Positions 1 through 11,700 of a stretch of 64,000 bases of DNA are shown here, in pieces. The translations under genes and the position numbers were made by a program. How positions within the stretch are numbered: the stretch's first letter is position 1; each line of letters starts with the position of its first letter. Origin of the DNA: Gymnogyps californianus (Eukaryota; Chordata; Aves; Accipitriformes; Cathartidae); NCBI RefSeq assembly GCF_018139145.2, contig NC_059481.1, positions 6,808,368-6,872,367 of the forward strand. The letters are read 5' to 3'. The notes under the pieces were generated by a model, which was not told the origin of the DNA, did no database searches, and saw only the letters and a program-made list of their open reading frames with translations.

Positions 1-477
1 CAACCAGAGAGTCAGAGTAACAGTATGGAACAGTACTTCAGAGACTGGTTTGCAAAGCCTGTCGATTTGCACGGCGTAATTCTACCCCGTGTCTCTGGAA
101 CCCAAATAAAACTGTGGAAACTGTGCTACTTCCGCTGGGTTCCTGAGGCCCAGATTAATCACGGTGGCTTCATCACTGCTTTCCATAAAGTGTCTTTGCT
201 GGCAGATGAAGTGGACATGCTAAACCGGAATCTTCGGCAGTACAAAAGCAACTCTTCTTTGCAAGGCAACTGCTCGGAACTGGATCAAAGCAGGTTGTAC
301 TTCAGAGCAAGTAGTTTGTATGACACCTCTGGGGCCCCAGACTTTCTCTCCTCCTCATTCCCATTTTCTCCTGTAGGGAACCTATGCAGACGGAGCATTC
401 TGGGAACACCTTTAAGCAAATTTTTAAGTGGTGCCAAAATCTGGCTATCCACGGAGACGCTTGCAAATGAAGACTAA
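1..477 (+). CDS. MTMR10: MTMR10, last coding exon (C-terminal part)
   Basis: The frame is open from base 1 to the TAA at 475-477 and gives 158 residues. It contains the stretches QYFRDWFAKPVDLHG, KLWKLCYFRWVPEAQI and a C-terminus ending STETLANED, which I recognise as the end of myotubularin-related protein 10. MTMR10 belongs to the myotubularin phosphoinositide 3-phosphatase family but is regarded as catalytically inactive. The phosphatase-like and PH-GRAM domains lie upstream of the window; this piece follows the phosphatase fold and is rich in Ser near its end (SSSFPFSP). The first Met in frame, at 25, is internal and not a start. No convincing splice acceptor precedes it, so the exon probably begins outside the window. 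The neighbour, convergent FAN1, matches the FAN1-MTMR10 pair known from human 15q13. Confidence 0.95.
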   Translation, partial: QPESQSNSMEQYFRDWFAKPVDLHGVILPRVSGTQIKLWKLCYFRWVPEAQINHGGFITAFHKVSLLADEVDMLNRNLRQYKSNSSLQGNCSELDQSRLYFRASSLYDTSGAPDFLSSSFPFSPVGNLCRRSILGTPLSKFLSGAKIWLSTETLANED

Positions 478-2969
478 GATGATGTGATGGTTTAAAGGTT
501 TGGGGAGAATACAGCATATCATTTTGTCTTTTCTAAGTTAACACTGCTAAATGCGGCATTGAAAGCTGTAATAATTTTTATATACAAACATTACGTAAGT
601 TTTGCACAAATATTTAAAAGCAAAGCGAGTCGTGCTTCAAATCGCACAATTTTGTCTTCAGTAGTTCTCATCTGCTAGGGCTTCTGGTCCCTAATTCCTT
701 CTGTAGTTTTATGGTTTGGCTCATTACATGCGATGGAGCATTTCATTAGCTAATTGAAAGGCTTGGTGTGGTCATTAATGAGGGTTCTGCTTGAAATATC
801 TTTTTTCCCAGATAGTGACCGAAGTGACTCTTGTGTCGTAACAGCTTGGCAAATCAAAGTAGTTAGGTGCAGTGGACACAGACCGACAGCTGAGATCTGG
901 GAACAAATTATTTTATCAGATTGCCTCTTCAGGAAGAATAGTTATAGGCATACGTACATACATACTAATGTTCTGTGACTTGATCACCCTACATATGTGT
1001 TAATGCAGTGTGTATCCATGGGGGGGTTGTTCCCTTTTCTTTCTCTCCCCAAAATGTATTCATTACCCATTAGTCAGATCTGTGCTCTTTGTCATGAGCT
1101 TGACTTTAGACTATAGGAATCAACTTCAGGACAATGCACTGTTAACCTTAAAACATTTACTGTAGATATGGTATTGCAGTAGCTTTAGAAGTGCCTTTAA
1201 TTGGGAGGAAACAGTAGCAAGATTACTCGAATGCAGCTGACACCCCCCTCCCCTTTTTACAACAGATTGTTATGGTAAGTTCTTGTTCCATCCCCCGCCT
1301 CCCCCTCGCCATTTCTGGAAATAACAGGCGGCCAGCTCAAGAGACAGCAGGTTTTTCCTCTTTAAGGTTAAGCTTGTTTGTAAGTCTCGTGAGAGCCTCG
1401 CTTTTTATATAAGCACCTCAAATACTCAGCATTCTGTCCCTGCGCGGATCCTGATCCCTGCCAACCCTCTCCTCATCCTGTTGTAGGATGAAGTCGCTTT
1501 CAGCAGAATTCGTACTTAAGCCCCCCTGGGTTCCAGAAAGGAGGACATGCTCCAAGCGGCCAAATCCACGAGGGGTGCTAGCGCTGTTGTCACTTGTAAG
1601 CAGGTTCTGGAAGAAGAGTGGTTAGTGGTGCCTTCTTTTTACATACACGCGTGTCCGTACGGACAGTGCAATGGACAAGCACTGCTTGAGGGAATTAAAT
1701 CCAACAGCCTCCGTCTGCTTAATGCAGCAGCCTCCTCTTTGCTCTAAGACCTTTTAAACAATACCTCTCCCCTGGATGCTGTGCGAGAAAAAGCCTCAAG
1801 TTTCATAGGGAGAAAAGCGAGAGAGGGAGATATATATATATATCCCTGTATACTGGGAGAGTGGAGGAATAGTAATGTGTTATTCTCATAGGTTAAGGTT
1901 CCATTGACTACTTTCTCTTAACAGCGAGGCTGTCTTTTATGTTAACTGATTTCTGTGTAAAACACAAACGCTATTGAACCAACACTGAGCCTCTATTCAG
2001 GTGCTGACTCACAAGTTAAGGCACCAAGGGCCTTGTATGATAGATTAGAAGCTATTCTCAGTTATCGAGGGGAAAAAAAAAAAAGCTGTATGATGATAAT
2101 ACACAGTATATTAAAGAAAAGGCAGGGAGGGATAGGATTTGGAGCTTTTCATTTGTTTGTAAAACCAAACTGGTCTTCAGCACAGCCTAAATCACAGTGT
2201 GGGTTCTGGATGTCTAAGATTGCTCAAGTATTTATTTTAGAGAATATGCATCTGGAGTGGCCTTACAGGTGCAAGCTTTGTGCTAGAAAAGTCCAGTGCA
2301 TACAGGACCCTCTTTTCCCCAGGCTAACAATTACCTAACATACAAAGCTGTTGGGGGGCACCGGGTATGCTGCTTTCTTGCACTGTGTTTGCTTTGGTGG
2401 GGATAAGCGGGCCGTTTCATTGTAAAGGTGAGCTAATGGCGGGGGGGGGGGGGGGGTAGACTTCCGTTTTTAACTAACCAAGCCCCCCAAAACCTGTTTT
2501 TATGCAAAGCAGCTGTGTGCGCGCGCATGCGCACATGTGTGTCTGCACACAGACACGTACATGCGTGTTATGACATAATGCCAGATTGGTTCTGGTCAAC
2601 TGTTTGTGAGGAGAAAACGTGTATTCACCTCAATTGCCTAATTATGCTGCAAGACGGTCTGAGCATGTTAAATGGTCCACAAACTAGTTGTGTTTATTTA
2701 CGAGCTTGCTGGAGCAGTCATCTAACTTGTTCAATTCATTACTCAAATGTTTGTATTAGTTTTTGCTTTTGTGATTTTATTTTTTTTTTCATTAGCTTAC
2801 TGCTTTCCCTGGCCGGATACTTGACATAAAAGACCTCAACCTGTGTGCTTAGTGTCTTTTGGTACCAATTTTTTTTTCTTGTTAAAATTACAGTTAAAAC
2901 TTATGGTGTCTTTTTTTTTTTTTCCTTAAAAGTATAACTTTTTTGGTTTAAAGGTACCGAAAATGTGTA

Positions 2970-2975
2970 AATAAA
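2970..2975 (+). terminator. Candidate MTMR10 poly(A) signal AATAAA, proximal
   Basis: Canonical hexamer about 2.5 kb after the stop. It overlaps a perfect Pumilio element TGTAAATA at 2966-2973. A second AATAAA lies 30 bases downstream at 3000-3005. Confidence 0.4.
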
Positions 2976-4468
2976 TTACTCCACACAGGCAGCTGGTGGA
3001 ATAAAAAAAAAATATTAATGTTTAGGCTAGTACCCTTTGGGGGAAAAAATGGGTACTATATTTAAACGGGATTGTCTTTTATAAGGAGATTTCAGACATT
3101 TTTACATTTCAGTTCTAAGATGTGTACAGATGCTGCAGATGGTCTTTGTATTTTATATATATAGCATGGGAGGGGGTTAAAAATAATATGCCTTTATAAT
3201 AAACAAAAGCTGTCTAAGTATCTATTTGCCAAACAGACGTAAAAAGAAATTTTACACAGTTCAAAAGGGGAGTTAGGCAAGCAGAGGCTGAGATGGCGCT
3301 AAGCATGGGGAGGAGCAGGGGAGCTATCCACGTTTCCCTAGAAATGTAGACAAGGTTCTGCTTCCTTGTGTTTGCATGGGCCTTGCCTTCTGAGGAATCT
3401 GAACAACTACTGTGTGTCTGTGTGTGTGTGCATGCGTGCCTGTGTATGTTGTTTCTTCCTCTTAAATTAAACATCTTAATTTTTTTAATTTACTTTTGAA
3501 AGACAGGTACTAAATGTTAATTTTAAAATATTCTCCACTCTGCACAGTTGCCTTACCAATAGTCAGTAGGGACTGCTCTGAACATCTTTAATAACTTTCA
3601 AAAGCAATTTTGGGGTGTGAGTACATATCCTTAACTTCTATGTACAGAATACTGACATACGAGTGTATATATGTGTGTGTGTGTGTATATATATGTACAC
3701 ATTTTCAAATTTTAATTTCTGTTCACCACTTAAAACAAGATACTGTTAATGCCATTTTGGTGTTGCAAGAGTAGAGAAACTACCAAGAAGCTTATCTTTT
3801 TTTGTCTGTTTCTAGAAAACGTGCACTATTTTGGCTGTTACTGGCTGTTATACCATGATTTTTGTACTACACTGTAAACCACGCAGGGGGAAATATGAAA
3901 CGCTGGTTGATATGGTTGAAGTGTACCTCCAGCGTCATCAATTACTGCGAGGTAGAGCTTACTGTAGACTTAGTGATCACGGTAGTACAACTTTATTCAC
4001 CATTTACTGCCATGTATCAAAGGAATTTCTTTCATTCCAGAAACGCATTGAAAAGTGTGTGTTTGTGTGTATATGAATACCCAGGCCTGCACCTGTGTTT
4101 AATGTGCACCTGCCTGCAATACCACTTTGATATTAACTGCCTTGTATTTTTAACGAAAACGTAGCAAGTGGGGCAAAGGTTTTGGCTTACTCTCAGACGG
4201 CAAGACATTAAAACCAAAAAATTTCTAACATCTATTTAAGCAAAGGACGAAATCTTAAATTTGCCTCTAACGTAAGAGACAGAAATCTGTACCTCAAATT
4301 GCTCTAGGCAGTAGGTTTCTAATGCTGTTGCTGTGATGGTTTAGAGTTCACTATTTCAACTGAAACTAAAACCTTTGTGCCTGATAATGATTTATTGAGT
4401 AAAGTAGCAGTGCCAGGAAGATTATAAAATCCTGATGCTGAGTTGTGAATGTGAAGTAAATTAGACTA

Positions 4469-4474
4469 AATAAA
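4469..4474 (+). terminator. Candidate MTMR10 poly(A) signal AATAAA, distal
   Basis: Canonical hexamer about 4 kb after the MTMR10 stop. It is about 1.1 kb short of the FAN1 stop on the other strand, so the two 3' ends need not overlap if this site is used. Confidence 0.4.
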
Positions 4475-5249
4475 AGTTCATACCTTTCCACAGCGAACTT
4501 CAGGTGGTTTTCTTTCACTTCCTCTAATCAAAATAATGGGGGTGTGAGGTGTGCATGTGTGTTTTCCAAGAAAAGCAGGGACACTGTGCTGTAGAAAGAT
4601 GATTAATAAAAAAGATGTGCAAATGATCTTAATTTCTCGCTACACTCTATTATAGTGTCTGCTGTTTCCATGGTAAGCAGAATTTCTGGTATGGGGAAAA
4701 CTTACTCAGTATGAGAATGAAGACTCCAGAGAAAAGATGTTGGCTACATGTTAAAATTGAGACAAACCCACAGGATTTTGGTGTCTTAAAAGAGAACTCA
4801 TCCTTTTGGTTCCATTTCAATTGACTGAGTTACTTCTGAGTGAGAAAACACATCAGGTTATGTGGGGCAAAACTGACTATAATGAATGACACGCTGCAAA
4901 TGAGTGCAGTAATCTTGGCACTGAACAACTCCTGTCTACTACCAGAAATATTTCCCTTTTATACAGATATTGACAACAGAAGGAGCTGTTAAATAAATTA
5001 TCCTTTCATACACAGCAGCACATTAAAACAGCATTTTAAAAAAAAAGTTTTATGCCTTACTCTATGCCATCATTGACCAGCTGTATTTTTTTATATTAAA
5101 GTGAAAAATTGAAATACATAATACAAAGCGGTGACAGTTAGAGAAGCACGCTGGTCCTGACAATCCCGGAAAGGTGCTAAACTTGCACCTTGCAAGGAAA
5201 CTTGCACCACATCATGAACTCAGGCTACATAGGCTACATGGACATGATC

Positions 5250-5608
5250 TGGACTCGATGCACCACATTTTTTATTGTAGAGGATGTTGTCAGTTGGTAC
5301 CAGTGTGCTTGCAGCGGTTTCTCTTCACTGGGTAAAAACCCTAAAAACTTTCATAGAGTAAGTTATGAATTGTTGTAGGATAGAAAGGCTTTGTTCTTCT
5401 GAACACAAAGTGACATACAGTAAATCATACTGACAGTCTTCTCAAACTATTTTTTAGAATGTTTTGTGCTAAAAATAACTACAGTAATCTTCCAGGAAAC
5501 CACAGTTTTAGAATAAACTACTTTTAATAAGCAGCAACCAGTAGTGTGTGTGTCATGCCAGTTCCTTTAAAAACACCCAAGCTACCCACGTGATCGAGAC
5601 CTCTGTTG
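5250..5608 (-). other. FAN1: FAN1 3' UTR (end inferred)
   Basis: About 360 bases after the FAN1 stop, with an AATAAA on the minus strand at 5271-5276 (TTTATT on the plus strand). The gap to the distal MTMR10 signal is about 0.8 kb, so the two genes are tail-to-tail. Confidence 0.5.
5271..5276 (-). terminator. Candidate FAN1 poly(A) signal
   Basis: AATAAA on the minus strand, about 330 bases after the FAN1 stop; the nearest canonical hexamer I found. Confidence 0.45.
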
Positions 5609-5746
5609 TCAACTGAGGCGTTTGCTCTTGCCTCCAACGGCTTGCACGTGACAAACTTCTACTGTAGCACCCAGCTTCTTCAGTTCACTCAGCCAGATTA
5701 TCTGCTTGTGGGACAGGCGATCATTGGGACCTTTCACTTCCACCAG
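5609..5746 (-). CDS. FAN1: FAN1 coding exon 13 (VRR_NUC, catalytic Glu/Lys, stop)
   Basis: Residues 1000-1044 and [18 protein letters not shown] supplies E1002 and K1004 of the nuclease E-x-K motif. Acceptor CTTTGTAG. Confidence 0.98.
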   Translation of the reverse strand: MVEVKGPNDRLSHKQIIWLSELKKLGATVEVCHVQAVGGKSKRLS

Positions 5747-8700
5747 CTACAAAGAAATGTGGATGATTAGTAGTGTGCCTGTGGAGGAACTAAAAGATCA
5801 TTAGCTCCCACAGACTAATATTAAGTATTCTTTTATGGCTGTTATTTGCAACAAAAATAATAGAGATTTAGCACAACGGAAGGCCCAGTGGGTGCTAAAT
5901 TATTAACCCATGTTCCAAAGTTTAACTGTAAGAGAATGAAATTTTAGCTAGTAAATACCCACCAAAACACAGACAGAGGCACTGGTGAATGAAGATACCA
6001 CATATTCAAAAACTGATCATCTGCAACCTCACCTGCTCCAGCTGATACTGACACCAACTTAGTCAGATGTTCTAAAGAACTAATTTCTGCTATTCAGCTC
6101 TGTTTTATAAACACGTAACAAGTAGCTCCAGCAGCTGAGACATGTCTGGTAGTCTCCTAGTACCTATTCCACTACCATGCAAGACGCAAACCATGATCGT
6201 TTACTCAATTTTTGTAGCAGAGACAGACACAGTTGTTGTAGTCTCATGTATTCAGGTTTTTGTGTAAGTGGAGACATTAGCACCCCTTGCTAACAACAGT
6301 CAGAATGTGCATGACTGATTGGTAACAGTTGCTTTACAGTACTTCTAATTGAAGCCCTATTCTACAACAATACCTAGCCACCTCTTGCTGTTTCTCGTTA
6401 TGCCCATTAAAGCTACAGCAAAATGTGATGAAATAGCAGATGACAATCACCCACTACTTGCCATAGCTGCTGGGCAGATGAGCAGCAGGTTTAACTCCAC
6501 CACAACAGGAAAATACAGTTTGTATGGGCTGACAACTGGAAGGTTTTATACCTAAGGGTGAGACCAGCTGAGCACTGAGTATTTCCATGATCTGCCAATA
6601 TACCTTGAAGTCATTAGTGTGAGTACGCCACACAACCAGGTCAGGAAGTCCCCCTCTGCAATGGCGTAGATCTTTGGAAAGTCGCCTAAAAACACCACTC
6701 AGAAACTCTCCTCCAAGGCAAGAGACAAGGCTCTGTAAGAGAAGTTTTGGTAGTTGGCTTTTTTTTCTTTTTTAGATTTCCTGTACAGCCACTTCCCAAG
6801 TCTCACAAGAATAGTCTATGGCCCATCTCAGCTTTTTGTTTAGTCACGTGTAACAAGAAACTTAAGTAGATGTTATCCACAGCAATTTCCCTGCCGTGTT
6901 CCCAACTACTGTTGCAGGAGAAGTGACCATATCAGAAAAGAGTAACAGTACTTGAGACTAGGGAGAATTGTGCTGAAGTCCCCACTCAATTCCTCTCGCC
7001 CACCACGCACCATCAGTCATGGCTCAGTGCCTCAGTACAAACTGTGAGCGCACTACGGCCATGTGTGATTTAGCGGCAAGCCTAATCAAACAGCGTGTCC
7101 ATTCTGAACAACAGTTACTTACCTGAACTTGCTGGAGGGAAATAAAACGCCCCCAGCTAACTAGTGCCGCTGCTTTTCCCTCCTGAGTGGTCCAGATGTC
7201 AGCAATCAACTTTGCCAGTGTCTCTGAGGAAGCTGTATGAAGCTGATGGAGTCTGGCCTCAATGACATCCCTCCTGTTCTCATAGAAGCTGTCAGTGTAT
7301 AAATCCAGGGGGAATGTCTGTATAAAAAGGTAAATACAGCTCTGAGGAGCTGCCAGCAAAGCAGCAATTCCAAGAATGACAATGCCCTACTTTGTATTTT
7401 TCTTATCTCAACTACAAATTCACTGAAACACTGAGTCGATTTAACTTGAACATGTCCACCACCTACACCTTTATTAAATGCGAAAAGATTTGCATATATT
7501 TTAACACCCAATGCCAGTGCAACAAATGCCAGCCACATCTTAGCCTGCGCTCTGTTGGTTTTTGACCTCTGGACAGAGGTTTCCTTTAACAGACAACAAA
7601 CAGCTATCTCTGAGCAGTAACATTCTAGTCAGGATTTGGAATCGGTATCAAGACTGCTCAGCTACAGTGGTGGGAAGCTTGAGGTGGGAAGAATGAAGCA
7701 GTGATCAAACTGGGGAGTATCGCTCAAGCCGCCTAAAAGCAGAGCGCCTTACGCATAGTGCTGAACACGTCATTGTATAAAGTCACTGCAGCAATTACTC
7801 AATTATTTTGAACACAGCTGAAAAAGGCTATCAAGTAGTAGCTGAGTGCCATTCTAGCTTGTCAAAATCAAATGCAAATTTCAGCCTTATACAAACTGCT
7901 GCCACAGCTAATCCCACAAAAATACAGCCTAGGAAAGACTGAGAGAATCAGGTGTGAGCTTTCAGCTCATCCTTGTTCATGCCTGAGGCTCATGATAGCT
8001 TTGCTCTGCATTAGTAAGTAAAATCTAATAAAAAAAAAAAATTTGCAAATGAGCTGTAAACACTGGGCATGTTATAAACATACAAGTTATTTTGGTTTTG
8101 GTCCCCCCCCCCCTTTTTTTTTTTTTTTAAGTAGGCATAATCTGCATATAAGATTATATAAAAGGAACTGTATTTAGAAAGGCAAGATCTGTGGTAAATG
8201 GTAGTTTGCACTGACAAAGAATACCTGCTTTTAACACATGACATTCATACAATTAAGGCATCTTACAAGAATAGCAGGCAGATACTCCACAAGAAGAGTT
8301 ATTTGTATGACTTCCATTTACCAGTACAAATACTGGTATTTGGACCTACAGCAGTCCCCTTCCTGTCCTGTCTATGAGCCTGCAAGTGCCTTCATGTCCC
8401 ACCTCAAAATTCCAAAGCAAGAAGAACAACCCTATCTCAGTTCTTTCTGCAAACAGTATTCAACCCAAAATTTACTTGGTCAGATGAATACAAGAATCAA
8501 GTAGTAAAAGCCATTTCAAAGAATAGCCATTACTCTGTAGTAAGTCACCTCTTTTCATCATTGAGTAGCTTTCCAAGGATATGACCAAGAACACACTTAT
8601 AATCAAGTGTTTGTGGCTGAAGAAATTATTTCAAGACATGACTGTATATAGATTCATAATCCATGTCAACATAAAATTAAAAAAACAGGTGAAACTTCAG

Positions 8701-11700
8701 ATTAGTGGGACAGAGAGCAACTCATGGATTCATAGTTTTGAGTTTAGTCCTAGTGGACTAATAAAATAATTGTACTGTTTGATTCTCTAGATTTTTACAT
8801 CCTTTGCTTAAGGGACTATATGGGGATGGCCTTGAGGGAATGTATCCTCTCCCACTCTGCCAATTAAGAAGAGATAGTTGTAGTGGTCACTAATTAGGGA
8901 GACAGACACCTCCAACACCACCAGGTGGTTTTCAACTCAGCCACAAGGATTTCTACTTCATACTGGTGAAGAAAAATAAAGGGGGAGGAAGAAAAGACAA
9001 GAAAACTCTGCATGTTTCACCTCTAAAATAAGAAGAAATTTCTACCTAAGCTATCTCATACTGATATAAACCTATAATTCCTTACAGTACAAATAAATCC
9101 AGTTAAGGAAGCGGACGGCACTGGCGGGTCTACCTATTGGCCAGGGTTCCAATTAGACGGAGTGGGTTAAGGTGGAAGACAAGACCGCTGTTTGGCCTTT
9201 TTTAGTTCTACAAGATCTGAGATGGCTTTTTAGGGTTTTCTTAGCAAATGTCACTAAGTGATCAAGTTTTTTGATTGCAGTTATTAAAACTGTTTCTAGC
9301 TGTCATTTGTAGGTTTTAAAGCATTTAGCTAAAAGCCACAAATTCACCTGGAATCATTAATCTCAGGGTGTGGCAGGGAATTGTTTTTGGAGGGGTGTAG
9401 TGTTGTTTGCTTCTTTGACAAAAAGGAAGGATGATCCCAAAAGCATAAACATGTTGGGGTGGAGCAGGTGGGGTGTTAACAACCCTGAGTTTAAAAATGT
9501 GACTTCCCTTTAAAGGCTATTGGAAAGAAACAGACTTTTTTTTTTTTTTTTTCCCTTTTTTTTTTTATAATGGAATGCATCATCTTCAAATGAGATGAAC
9601 AATGCTATGGTATAGCAGTATTCTTCCACTGACTATAAAGGAAACTTTGACTAGTGAGTTCAGATACAGGACATATGCATTTAGCCAGATGAATCCCACC
9701 CTGACTCAATCCAGACGTACATAGCAATGAGTTACTGAGGACCCCTTTAGTAACAAGCCCAATATAACAAATAATAAAACCAAGCAAACACCAAGATGTG
9801 CCTGGAAATTCCCTCAGAATAAAATGCTAATCTAATCCTGAATAAGATTTTTAACATGGTTACAGAGCCTACAGCAATGGGTAAAGAAATTAATTAAAGA
9901 AAGTGTTTCAAAACTACCTGATAGGAATTTCTGAAAACGTCGGGTATGTCATCCATGAAAATGATATCCCACATTAGAATACCATACAGCGTAATAAATG
10001 TTGAGCCTTCCCCATGAATACCTACAGGACAAAATTTAATAAAAATGGAAACATCAATTTCTACAGCAATCTCATATGAAGAGGTACTAAATCATCATGA
10101 CCCAAAAAGAAACACGCTATGTTCAGGTTTATACACAGCTGAAGTCATTATATTACAGCATCAAGCTGTAAATGCAGTTTATTACTTCCAGAAGTTGCGA
10201 ATGCTTTCTATTTCCAGGCTAGTGGCCTTCATTTACAGTGTAGGATTAAATTACTACGCCCTGTCACAAATAAGGTTTACTGTTCTAACTTTGTTACAGT
10301 TTTTAATATACAAATTTTAATTTCTACACTAAAAAAGTAATACATTAATAACAAAATGTTTATATATAAAAAATGTTTTATAGTATACATATACACATAC
10401 ATAAACATATATGGAGCTATACATATACTTATATGTATACATGTATGCATACATATATGTGCTGCAAAAAGCAATCACTCGCCACCAGCAGACCAATGCC
10501 CAGCCAGTATACTAAAAATGTAATACATTAATAACAAAATGTTTGTATATATAACAATGTTTCCTATTACATTTACATATAGACATACATGTACATGTAT
10601 ACATATATGTATGTATACACATAATATAAACCATATATATTAATAACAAAATGTTTATATATATATATTACATTTTTGAGTAATACTGGCTGAGCATTGG
10701 CCTGCTGGTGAGTGACTGCTTTTGCATCATCTTTCTTTTTTTTTTTTCCATCCCTGTCACTTATTAAATTGTCTTTATATCAGCCCATAAGGGTTGGGGG
10801 GTTTTTAATAATATGTATACACATGTATAATATGTATGTGTATATGTATGTATGCATATGTATACATGTTCATATACATAGAAGTGTGTGTATATATATG
10901 TGCCTCTATCTACATATACACACACGCATGTGCACATTTTTATATATTAAAAAAATTGTGGTGGGTTGACCCTGGATGGCAGATAAGCCCACCAGGTCAC
11001 TTGCTGACGCCTCAGGCCCCAGCGGGCTGGGGGAGACAACTGGAAGGGCAAAAGTGAGGAAGAAAAAGAAACAAAGAAACCCACAACCCTCAGGGGTTGA
11101 GATAAAGACCATTTAATAAGTGATGGGGGGGGGGAGGGGGGGACACGACCAAAAGAAAAAAAAAGAAAAGAGAAAGGTGGTGCAAAAGCAATCACTCACC
11201 AGCAGACCAATGCTCAGCCAGTCTCCAAGCAGCAGCTACTTTGGAAAAACTGCCCCCCCATGTAACTGCTGAGCATGACATGTTATGGTAAGGAATATGC
11301 CTACCAGGCAGCGTCAGCTGGGGTCGGCTGTCCTGGCTGTGTCCCCTCCCAGCCTCTTGCCCACCCCCAGCCTACTCACTGCGGGGGCAGAGTGAGAAAT
11401 GGAGAAAGCCTCGATGCTGTGTAAGCACTGTTCAGCAATAGCTAAAACATCCATGTGGTATCAACACTGCTCTGGGCACCAATCTAAACCACAGCAGCTT
11501 ATGGGCTACCATGAAGAAAATTAACTCCATCCGGTCAAACCCAGTACAGGAATGTATATATCATATATGCTATATATACTATACATACATATAAAAATCT
11601 ATTTATGATATGTCACATATATCGTAATAAGAATAGGTAGTATGTAACATAGAGTATATAATACATAGTATATAATACATAATATAGTATACCATAATAA

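Larger units (their letters stand above)
478..4490 (+). other. MTMR10: MTMR10 3' UTR (extent inferred)
   Basis: Non-coding AT-rich sequence follows the MTMR10 stop. AATAAA signals occur at 2970-2975, 3000-3005, 3198-3203 and 4469-4474, with another at 4992-4997, so alternative polyadenylation is plausible. The UTR carries T-rich and TG/TA microsatellite stretches (about 3660-3695) and a poly-G run near 2441-2456. Which signal is used cannot be told from sequence alone. Confidence 0.55.
10320..10956. repeat. AT/TATG-rich repeat block with LTR fragments
   Basis: Alternating TA, ATAC and ATGT microsatellite sequence. A unit centred on ACATTAATAACAAAATGTTT recurs at about 10327-10370 and 10510-10555 and, shortened, at 10636-10665. 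LTR fragments are interleaved at 10461-10510 and 10683-10803. Confidence 0.85.

Noticed and set aside
25..27. ATG at 25 as the start of a 150-residue protein
   Set aside because: The frame is open upstream to base 1 and the protein aligns with the interior of MTMR10.
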